A DNA stretch of 34,513 nt from an uncultured Ruminococcus sp. (GTDB lineage Bacteria > Bacillota > Clostridia > Oscillospirales > Ruminococcaceae): positions 1 through 34,513 of the forward strand of contig ONMB01000016.1 in the NCBI GenBank assembly GCA_900318825.1, written 5' to 3'. Below the pieces are notes generated by a model. That model was not told where the DNA came from, searched no databases, and worked only from the letters and a program-made list of their open reading frames with translations. Within the stretch, counting starts at the first letter, position 1, and every line of letters starts with the position of its first letter. This document shows, in pieces, positions 25,170 to 31,762 of the stretch. The translations under genes were made by a program, and so were the position numbers.

Positions 25170-27247
25170 TTTTTCAGCTCTCTTTCATAGCCGCAGCCCT
25201 CATTCTCACAGATGAGCTTTCCGGACTTTCCGCCCTTTACGAACAGAGTCTTTCCGCACTGAGGACATACCTCCGCGCTCGGAACGTTCCACGTCATAAA
25301 GCTGCAATCGGGGTAACCCTCGCAGCCGTAGAAGCTCCTGCCCTTCTTGGACTTCTTGAGCAGCATTTTCTTTCCGCACCTCGGACAGCTTCCGTCTGCC
25401 TCGGTGACTATCTTCTTGGTATTCCTGCACTCCGGGAAACCGGGACATGCAAGGAACTTTCCGTATTTGCTGTACTTTATTACCATATGCCTGCCGCAGT
25501 TCTCACAGACCACGTCTGTCTCCTCGTCAGGCACCTTGACACGCTTGCCGTCCATAGCCTCCTCGGCTTTTTTCAGCGTTTTGGAAAAGTCATCGTAGAA
25601 CTCGTGAAGTGTGCTCACCCAGTTCTTGTTGCCGTGCTCGACCTCATCGAGATCGTTCTCCATTTCTGCTGTGAACTTGGCGTCAACTATCTTCTTGAAG
25701 TGATCCTTCATAAGGTCTGTGATGACCTCGCCGAGGTTTGTCGGCTTGAGAGCCTTGCCCTCGTGCTCGACATAGCGGCGTGAAGTAATAGTTGTGATGG
25801 TCGGTGCGTAGGTACTCGGACGACCGATGCCGTTCTCCTCGAGCGCCTTGATGAGCGAAGCCTCGGTGTAGCGCGGAGGCGGCTGGGTGAAATGCTGGTT
25901 GCCGTCTATTGACTTGAGCTTGAGCTTATCTTCGGCTTTGAGCTCCGGCAGCATTTTCTTGTTTTCGTCGGCAGAATCGCTCGACTCCACATAGAGAGTC
26001 ATAAAGCCGTCGAACTTCACGGAGTAGCCGGAAGCACGGAACATACAGCCATTTGCTTCGATATCAGCGGAAACTGTATCAAGGAGAGCGTTCGCCATCT
26101 GGCTTGCGATGAAACGCTCCCATATCAGCTTATACAGCTTGAACTGGTCTGAGGTAAGGCTCTCCTTGACTCTTGCCGGAGTAAGATCCGGCGTTGAGGG
26201 ACGGATAGCTTCATGAGCGTCCTGAGCGTTGTTCTTCGATTTGAAGTTTCTCGGCTCGGCAGGGAGATAGTCCTTGCCGTAGACAGTTGTGATGTACTGT
26301 GCCGCAGCGGATTTTGCTTCCTCAGAGATACGCAGACTGTCGGTTCTCATATAGGTGATAAGTCCGACAGCACCGACTCCGGCAACGTCCACACCTTCGT
26401 AAAGCTCCTGCGCAGCCTTCATTGTACGCTTTGCGCTGAAGCCGAGCTTTCTTGAAGCCTCCTGCTGGAGAGTTGATGTGATGAACGGCGGCGCGGGCTG
26501 TTTCTTGGTTACACGCTTCTTTACAGCCTTTACGATGTATTCGGCGTTCTCAAGCCTTGCGAGCAGACCGTCTGCGGCTGCCTGATCCGGTATCTCGAGC
26601 TTTTCGCCGTCAACAGCAACGAGTGAAGCCTCAAACACCTTTCTCGATGACGGAGCTGTGAACTTAGCGTCGATCGACCAGTATTCCTTGGGCACGAATT
26701 TTCTTATCTCGTTCTCGCGGTCAACGACAAGTCTTACTGCTACCGATTGCACTCTGCCGGCTGACAGTCCCCTCTTGACCTTTTTCCAGAGGAAAGGGCT
26801 GAGCTCATATCCAACGAGTCTGTCGAGGATACGTCTTGCCTGCTGAGCGTTCACAAGGTCAACATCTATCTTATGCGGATTGCTCATACCGTTCTTCACG
26901 CCGGTCTTTGTGATCTCGTTGAAGGCAACACGGTTGTTGTCGTTCATATCGAGCTTGAGCATCTGCGCTATATGCCACGAAATGGCTTCTCCCTCGCGGT
27001 CAGGGTCGGTCGCGAGATAGACTTTTCCGCACTTCTTGGCGCGTTTCTTGAGTTCCTTGATAACGTCCTCCTTGCCCTTCATATCAGTGTACTGCGGCTG
27101 GAAGTCATTATCCTTGTCTACGCCCATTTTTGACTTGGGCAGGTCTCTGACGTGTCCCATTGAAGCGATAACTTCGTACCCGGGACCGAGGTATTTCTGT
27201 ATTGTTTTAGCCTTTGCAGGCGACTCAACTATTACTAAATCCGACAT
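25166..27247 (-). CDS. topA: DNA topoisomerase I
   Basis: Type IA topoisomerase that relaxes negative supercoils. 693 residues. The TOPRIM domain starts at once (LVIVESPAKAKTIQKYLG) and has ATDPDREGEAISWH. The active-site tyrosine is Tyr299 in LITYMRTDSLRIS. Three C-terminal four-cysteine zinc ribbons follow (CENCG...CPGFPEC, CPRCG...CEGYPDC, CPQCG...CENEGC). The gene is 13 bp after dprA, the usual order in Firmicutes. Confidence 0.98.
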   Translation of the reverse strand: MSDLVIVESPAKAKTIQKYLGPGYEVIASMGHVRDLPKSKMGVDKDNDFQPQYTDMKGKEDVIKELKKRAKKCGKVYLATDPDREGEAISWHIAQMLKLDMNDNNRVAFNEITKTGVKNGMSNPHKIDVDLVNAQQARRILDRLVGYELSPFLWKKVKRGLSAGRVQSVAVRLVVDRENEIRKFVPKEYWSIDAKFTAPSSRKVFEASLVAVDGEKLEIPDQAAADGLLARLENAEYIVKAVKKRVTKKQPAPPFITSTLQQEASRKLGFSAKRTMKAAQELYEGVDVAGVGAVGLITYMRTDSLRISEEAKSAAAQYITTVYGKDYLPAEPRNFKSKNNAQDAHEAIRPSTPDLTPARVKESLTSDQFKLYKLIWERFIASQMANALLDTVSADIEANGCMFRASGYSVKFDGFMTLYVESSDSADENKKMLPELKAEDKLKLKSIDGNQHFTQPPPRYTEASLIKALEENGIGRPSTYAPTITTITSRRYVEHEGKALKPTNLGEVITDLMKDHFKKIVDAKFTAEMENDLDEVEHGNKNWVSTLHEFYDDFSKTLKKAEEAMDGKRVKVPDEETDVVCENCGRHMVIKYSKYGKFLACPGFPECRNTKKIVTEADGSCPRCGKKMLLKKSKKGRSFYGCEGYPDCSFMTWNVPSAEVCPQCGKTLFVKGGKSGKLICENEGCGYERELKK

Positions 27248-27260
27248 TTGCCCCTACTCC

Positions 27261-28523
27261 TTATCTGCAAATTTCAAACATTTTTCCGGGGAGCGAGCTG
27301 ATAGCTCCCATTATCTCGAGCTCTGTCAGCTCTGTCATAAGCTCGCCTGCGTCCATTCCGAGCTTCTGTGCTATCATATCAGCGTGAACAGGTCCGTCCG
27401 TGAGCATTTCAGCGATCTTCTTCTGAACATCTGTAAGTCCCTCCGGCAGCTTTGCCGGTACAGCCGGCTTTGCAGCCTTTTTCACCGGCACCTTTACTGA
27501 CTTGACCGGTGCTTCTATGTCTGCTGCTCCGATGCTTACATCGAGCTCTGCAAACAGCTCAGACAGCATTTCCCTGTTGTCGGCAACTACCGGCTTGGGC
27601 ATACCGAAGCTCTCGGCAGCCTCGCGGCGTATCTCCTTGTCGTTGCTGCCGCCTATCCTGAAACAGTCGAGGATATCCTGACTGCTCAGAAGCGGTACAG
27701 CGCCGTTTCTCAGGAGCTGACAGTTGCCGGAATAGGCGTCGCTCATGATATCTGCCGGCGGCAGACAGAAGAGTTCCCTGCCCTGATCGGCAGCCATATT
27801 CGCCGTTATGAGCGAACCGCTCTTAGATGAAGCCTCAAATACTACTGCTGCTCTGCCGAGCGCTGCAAGTATCCTGTTGCGGTTGGGGAAATTCCTTGAA
27901 TGAGGCGGAGTTCCGGGCGGATATTCCGAAACGAAAACTCCTCCGGTCTCAAGTATATGATCGCGGAAGCGGAAATTGCCCCTCGGATAGTCAACATCTA
28001 AGCCGCAGCCCAGTACACAGGCGGTAGGTCTGCCCGTATCGGCGGCTGCGATCTGTGAGGTTATGTCTGTACCAAGCGCGAAGCCGCTGACGATAACTAT
28101 ACCGTTCTGAGCAAGCTCGCTGCATATTTTGGCCGTAACTCTAAGACCGTACGGCGAAGCCTTTCTCGTACCGACAGCGGTGACGGTCCTCGTCCCCCTG
28201 AGACACGAAATATTGCCCTTATAGTAAAGAACTGCCGGCGGCACTGCGATGTGACGCAGCTGGGGCGGATAGTCGCCGGAGTCATAGCCGATGACGCTGA
28301 TATTCTTTTCGGCACAGCTGTCTATCAGCTGTTCAGCCATGGAGATATCAGTTTTCGCTATATTCTCGATCTCATCATCTTTGAGCCTGAGCTGTGAACG
28401 GTCTCCGGTAAGCACATCGTAAGCCTCTCTTGCCGAGCTGAAAAGGCTCATCGCCTCCCATATACGGCGGCTTCCGATACCAAACACCATTGTGAGCCAG
28501 AGCCAGTATTTTGTATCTTCCAC
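27261..28523 (-). CDS. dprA: DNA-processing protein DprA
   Basis: Binds single-stranded DNA and loads RecA during natural transformation. About 420 residues. The Rossmann-like core has VGTRKASPYG, SGFALGTDI, LGCGLDVDYP, SEYPPGTPP, FPNRNRILAALG and KSGSLITANMA. A C-terminal winged-helix domain follows (VQKKIAEMLTDGPVHADMIA). I prefer the GTG at 28523 because AAGGA then lies eight bases upstream; the ATG three codons earlier (28532) has the same site touching it. Full competence genes are not in this window. Confidence 0.95.
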   Translation of the reverse strand: MEDTKYWLWLTMVFGIGSRRIWEAMSLFSSAREAYDVLTGDRSQLRLKDDEIENIAKTDISMAEQLIDSCAEKNISVIGYDSGDYPPQLRHIAVPPAVLYYKGNISCLRGTRTVTAVGTRKASPYGLRVTAKICSELAQNGIVIVSGFALGTDITSQIAAADTGRPTACVLGCGLDVDYPRGNFRFRDHILETGGVFVSEYPPGTPPHSRNFPNRNRILAALGRAAVVFEASSKSGSLITANMAADQGRELFCLPPADIMSDAYSGNCQLLRNGAVPLLSSQDILDCFRIGGSNDKEIRREAAESFGMPKPVVADNREMLSELFAELDVSIGAADIEAPVKSVKVPVKKAAKPAVPAKLPEGLTDVQKKIAEMLTDGPVHADMIAQKLGMDAGELMTELTELEIMGAISSLPGKMFEICR

Positions 28524-28550
28524 TATTTCCATCCTTATACAAATGATACG

Positions 28551-29333
28551 TTACCTGCGCAGCTCCCACATAAGTATCCCTGCCGCCATCGCAGCGTTAA
28601 GGGAGTTTATATTGCCGTGCATAGGTATTATGATCTTTCTGCTGCACCTTGCCGCGATCTCAGGCGGAAGCCCGCTGCCCTCGTTGCCGATGAGCACTGC
28701 CTGAGTCCCGCTGAATGAGCATTCCGTAACAGCAACAGCGTCCTTGTCGATGACAGCCGCGGAGGTCTCAATGCCGTTTTCGCTGAAAAGCGCAAAGAGC
28801 CTGTCGGTATCGTTCACGATAGTTATGTCCTCCCTGAACACCGAACCCATTGTCGAGCGTATGACCTTCGGACTGTACAGGTCGCAGCTTCCTGAGAGGA
28901 TAACGCCGTCCATACCAAGAGCGTCGGCAGTACGGATTATCATACCGACATTTCCGGGATCCTGGAGGCCGTATAGGACAACGTATCTGCCGTTTTCGCG
29001 GAACACCGGATCGTGCTGCTGAGGTATGCGGCAGATCGCAAAAACGCCCTGTGTCTTTTCGGTAGAAGCGATCCTGTTTCCAAGTTCATTTGAAATTACC
29101 ATTGTCCTTGTATCTCTCAAATCAGCCTGAAACAGCTCTTCTCCGTACTTTCCGGCAGCCTGTTCTGTAAGTATGAGGTGAGAAAGTCCGCTGTCCTCGC
29201 GGAGCGCATCTGTGACGATACGCAGTCCTTCCAACACGAATAAGCCGTACTCGAGTCTTTCTTTTTTTGAGGAAGAAAGCCTTTGATACAGCTTGATTAC
29301 AGGGTTATCCTTTGACGTTATTATGTTTTCCAA
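28551..29333 (-). CDS. TrmH/SpoU-family RNA 2'-O-methyltransferase
   Basis: A 260-residue SPOUT methyltransferase. An N-terminal substrate-binding domain (ITSKDNPVIKLYQRL onward) is followed by the knotted catalytic domain: LQDPGNVGMIIRTADALG (motif 1), IGNEGSGLPPEI (motif 2) and MHGNINSLNAAMA (motif 3). It probably methylates rRNA or tRNA; the target is uncertain. The start is TTG at 29333, with GGGGGTG about nine bases upstream. It follows the rplT terminator and precedes dprA by 18-27 bp. Confidence 0.92.
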   Translation of the reverse strand: MENIITSKDNPVIKLYQRLSSSKKERLEYGLFVLEGLRIVTDALREDSGLSHLILTEQAAGKYGEELFQADLRDTRTMVISNELGNRIASTEKTQGVFAICRIPQQHDPVFRENGRYVVLYGLQDPGNVGMIIRTADALGMDGVILSGSCDLYSPKVIRSTMGSVFREDITIVNDTDRLFALFSENGIETSAAVIDKDAVAVTECSFSGTQAVLIGNEGSGLPPEIAARCSRKIIIPMHGNINSLNAAMAAGILMWELRR

Positions 29334-29375
29334 TTATTACGGCACCCCCGTTCCAGAGGTATTTTAAAACAGAGC

Positions 29376-29403
29376 GAGAGGCAGTTTTTCAAACCTGCCC
29401 CTC
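29376..29403 (-). other. Hairpin between the rplT terminator and the trmH-like gene
   Basis: Arms 29376-29384 (GAGAGGCAG) and 29395-29403 (CTGCCCCTC) form a 9 bp stem with one G-U pair in the minus-strand RNA. No T run follows. It could stabilise readthrough RNA ends or act as a second pause site; the function is unknown. Confidence 0.4.
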
Positions 29404-29409
29404 TACAAG

Positions 29410-29444
29410 AAAACACGCTCTTAAACAAATAAGAAGCGTGTTTT
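29410..29444 (-). terminator. Intrinsic terminator of infC-rpmI-rplT
   Basis: The minus strand has AAAACACGC paired with GCGTGTTTT, extended by TCTT/AAGA with a single bulge, right after the rplT stop. The T run is short (four) but preceded by A and followed by CTTG, so termination may be partial. Confidence 0.75.
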
Positions 29445-29452
29445 ATCTGCGA

Positions 29453-29806
29453 TTAAAGGGCTGCCTTAGCCTTCTCAGCGATTGCTGTGAAACCAGCAGC
29501 ATCGTTGATAGCGATCTCAGAGAGCATCTTTCTGTTGAGAGTGATGCCAGCCTTCTTGCAGCCGTTCATGAAAGTTGAGTAGTTGAGACCGTTGAGCTTA
29601 GCAGCAGCGGAAATTCTTGTTATCCAGAGCTGTCTGAACTGTCTCTTCTTCTGCTTTCTTCCGATGTAAGCGTAGTTGCCGGACTTCATTACGGCCTGCT
29701 TAGCCATCTTGAAGTGCTTGCTCTTTGCGCCGAAGTAGCCCTTAGCGAGCTTTAAAGTCTTATTTCTTCTCTTACGAGTCATCATTGCACCTTTAATACG
29801 TGCCAT
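29453..29806 (-). CDS. rplT: 50S ribosomal protein L20
   Basis: 117 residues, the normal length. The N-terminal arm ([20 protein letters not shown]) reaches into 23S rRNA, followed by [18 protein letters not shown] and [18 protein letters not shown]-like segments. In Firmicutes L20 represses its own operon by binding the leader upstream of infC, and such a leader is present here. Confidence 0.98.
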   Translation of the reverse strand: MARIKGAMMTRKRRNKTLKLAKGYFGAKSKHFKMAKQAVMKSGNYAYIGRKQKKRQFRQLWITRISAAAKLNGLNYSTFMNGCKKAGITLNRKMLSEIAINDAAGFTAIAEKAKAAL

Positions 29807-29854
29807 AGTCTTTTACCTCCAGTATTAAAATTACGAAAAAACGGTTGTTGCTGC

Positions 29855-29870
29855 GGCAGACTGATCTGCC
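29855..29870 (-). other. Hairpin between rpmI and rplT
   Basis: GGCAGA (29855-29860) and TCTGCC (29865-29870) form a perfect 6 bp stem with a four-base loop in the 70 bp gap. The nearest T run is over 10 bases away, so it is not a simple terminator. It could be an RNA processing site or a secondary L20 contact. Confidence 0.4.
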
Positions 29871-29876
29871 ATCAGA

Positions 29877-30080
29877 TTAAAGATAAGGAACGAGCTTCTT
29901 GATAGTAGGAGCGTTTGTGCAATCAGCAACACCTGCGTTACGAGCGATTCTCTTGCGCTTTGTATCCTTCTGAGTAAGTCTGTGTCTCTTGTTGGTGTGC
30001 TGGTACTTAACCTTACCGCTTCCTGTAATCTTAAAACGCTTCTTAGCGCCTGAGTGAGTTTTAACCTTTACCTTTGCCAT
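29877..30080 (-). CDS. rpmI: 50S ribosomal protein L35
   Basis: 67 residues, very basic. [20 protein letters not shown] and the later [17 protein letters not shown] are typical. It sits between infC and rplT, 13 bp after infC, as in nearly all bacteria. Confidence 0.97.
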   Translation of the reverse strand: MAKVKVKTHSGAKKRFKITGSGKVKYQHTNKRHRLTQKDTKRKRIARNAGVADCTNAPTIKKLVPYL

Positions 30081-30093
30081 TTTATGATCCTCC

Positions 30094-30612
30094 TTACTTG
30101 GCAGCCTTAGGTGAGACGAACATTACGAGACTGCGTCCCTCCATTTTGGCTGGCTTTTCAACTGTGCCGACAGCCGAAACTGCTTCCTTGAAACGATCCA
30201 GCAGCTCATTACCGAGCTCAGGATGAGCAATAGCTCTCTTACGGAATCTTACCGAGACCTTCAGCTTATCGCCGCCCTGAAGAAACTTAACAGCCTGATT
30301 GACCTTAGTTTCAAAATCGTGGGTATCTATCATAGAGAACATTCTGATCTCCTTGACAGCAACGACCTTCTGATTCTTTCTTGCTTCTTTTTCACGCTTC
30401 TGCTGTTCAAAGCAATACTTTCCGTAGTCCATGATACGGCATACGGGCGGTGTTGCCTGCGGAGCGATCTTTACGAGATCGAGATCTTTATCAAATGCGA
30501 TCTGCTGTGCCTCTTTGGCGGATATTACGCCGAGCTTTGTTCCGTCAGCGTCGATTACGAGAACTTCCTTGTCTCTTATCTCTTCGTTGATCTGCAGTTC
30601 CTGTTTGCTAAT
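30094..30612 (-). CDS. infC: Translation initiation factor IF-3 (AUU start)
   Basis: IF-3 checks the start codon and keeps the 30S subunit free. The 172-residue product, with N-domain ([20 protein letters not shown]) and C-domain ([37 protein letters not shown]), has the standard length only if translation begins at ATT 30612. GGAGGT lies exactly eight bases upstream of this ATT; a TTG two codons earlier is too close to it. An AUU start is the known device for infC self-control in Escherichia coli, since IF-3 discriminates against it. The upstream open frame lacks a plausible start. Confidence 0.95.
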   Translation of the reverse strand: MSKQELQINEEIRDKEVLVIDADGTKLGVISAKEAQQIAFDKDLDLVKIAPQATPPVCRIMDYGKYCFEQQKREKEARKNQKVVAVKEIRMFSMIDTHDFETKVNQAVKFLQGGDKLKVSVRFRKRAIAHPELGNELLDRFKEAVSAVGTVEKPAKMEGRSLVMFVSPKAAK

Positions 30613-30780
30613 CGTCAAGCACCTCCAATATTGATTTATAAAACAAAAATGAGTGCAGAAATTATCCGCACTCACACAATACACTCATAGAACGCCGGAG
30701 CTGTCCGCACCGGAGCTACTCACATATTGACCGTTTTAGCCTTGCCTCACGGTGAGAACGCATAGTTCTGCTTTGTTTAC
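30613..30780 (-). promoter_or_regulatory. L20-type leader of infC-rpmI-rplT with attenuator
   Basis: A leader of about 168 bases lies between the promoter and infC. It contains several hairpin-forming segments, including CTCAC/GTGAG and a repeated GCTCCGG, and ends in an intrinsic terminator. Firmicutes control this operon by L20 binding such a leader. Assignment rests on position and architecture, not on a covariance search. Confidence 0.7.
30644..30674 (-). terminator. Leader terminator (attenuator) before infC
   Basis: TGAGTGC and GCACTCA (30650-30656 and 30668-30674) form a perfect 7 bp stem with an 11-base loop, followed in the transcript by ATTTTTG. It lies 32 bases before the infC start, so it would stop the operon unless an alternative fold forms. 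Confidence 0.8.
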
Positions 30781-30786
30781 CTAATT

Positions 30787-30815
30787 ATCATACACCATTA
30801 TGCAGAAATTGTCAA
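30787..30815 (-). promoter_or_regulatory. Sigma-A promoter of the infC operon
   Basis: Minus-strand TTGACA (30815-30810) and TATGAT (30792-30787) with a 17 bp spacer. It starts 35 bp after the spoIIR stop. No terminator is visible between the two units. Confidence 0.8.
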
Positions 30816-30850
30816 GCGGAGAATTGATTTTCGCCGTTTTGTACAAATCA

Positions 30851-31465
30851 TCACCCCCACCAGCTTTTCATTTTGTCCCATAGTGCAAATCTCACGCGGT
30901 ATTTTTTAGGTTTCCGGAGTATATCGAGTTCTTCTTCGTCGAAGCTCTCCTCCTCTGTCTCCTCATCATCGACCACTCCGCAGGCTGCCGGTATGCACAG
31001 CGGCGGAAAAAGCACGCACCACCAGTTGTGACCGGCAGCTTCGCCTATGGTTATCCGCAGAGCACGGTACTTCCCTGCCGGCATTGTGATGTCTCCGTAA
31101 GTACGCTCGTCAAAGACCATGTCCGTTATCTCAGCCTTTACATCGGCATAGCAGCCCTCTTTCCTGAGAGTCTGCTCGGCGAGCCTGCATATCTGCGGCA
31201 GCTTGTCCGCGGCTTCGGTCTCAGCTTCGCAGCGGTCATCTGCTTCGCCGAAGAATTCGCTGCTGTGTTCGAGGATTGCGTCCCTTACGCAGAGCTTCAG
31301 GCGCTGATCTTCCACACTGTCCGAATTGGCTATAATATGCAGTCTCAGCACCTCATCGCGCAGTCTGTCGAGCCGCTCGCCGTCCCTCACGAAACCTGCC
31401 GCATTCGACATAAGTACCGTCAGCAGCAATGCTGCCGCTGCTATTATTCCTGTGTATTTTTTCAT
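30851..31465 (-). CDS. spoIIR: Stage II sporulation protein R
   Basis: SpoIIR is made in the forespore, exported, and triggers SpoIIGA to process pro-sigma-E in the mother cell. The 204-residue protein starts at ATG 31465 behind GAGGTG. A signal-anchor segment (YTGIIAAAALLLTVLMSNAA) is followed by LRLHIIANSDSVEDQRLKL, AGKYRALRITIGEAAGHNWW and VLFPPLC, all diagnostic. An acidic stretch (DDEETEEESFDEEELD) precedes the basic C-terminus. Its presence suggests the organism can sporulate or descends from sporeformers. Confidence 0.95.
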   Translation of the reverse strand: MKKYTGIIAAAALLLTVLMSNAAGFVRDGERLDRLRDEVLRLHIIANSDSVEDQRLKLCVRDAILEHSSEFFGEADDRCEAETEAADKLPQICRLAEQTLRKEGCYADVKAEITDMVFDERTYGDITMPAGKYRALRITIGEAAGHNWWCVLFPPLCIPAACGVVDDEETEEESFDEEELDILRKPKKYRVRFALWDKMKSWWG

Positions 31466-31484
31466 TCGTTTCACCTCAAAACAG

Positions 31485-31512
31485 ATTATCGCCATAATAA
31501 AAACATTTATTC
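31485..31512 (-). promoter_or_regulatory. Possible sigma-F-like promoter of spoIIR
   Basis: On the minus strand GGCGATAAT (31493-31485) fits the GGNNANANT -10 pattern of forespore sigma-F, and GAATA (31512-31508) lies 14 bp upstream against a GYATA consensus. The predicted start would fall almost at the ribosome binding site, which weakens the case. Confidence 0.3.
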
Positions 31513-31762
31513 ACATCACCGTGAAATTGTCAAATTTAATTTCATTCTCAAAACTTATTAACAATATATCTAAAACGCACATAAGTGCCACTCATTTTTT
31601 ATTTAATCCGCTAAAAATCACCGCTTCAGACGTTTTTTTCGTAATTTCCCTTTATTTTATACTTCAAAAATGTTATAATTATAATATAGTATAAGCAGAA
31701 GTATATGCACATATATATTTCCGCACTATTCACAACCAAAATTCTATATGAAAGGGAATACT
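31513..31762 (+). promoter_or_regulatory. AT-rich upstream region of the surface-protein gene
   Basis: This divergent spacer has two adjacent TATAAT boxes (31674-31679 and 31680-31685) about 80 bp before the ATG, with no good -35 match at 17 bp. A runs-of-T stretch at 31632-31639 may favour bending. AAAGGG (31751-31756) is the ribosome binding site. Exact promoter uncertain. Confidence 0.35.
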
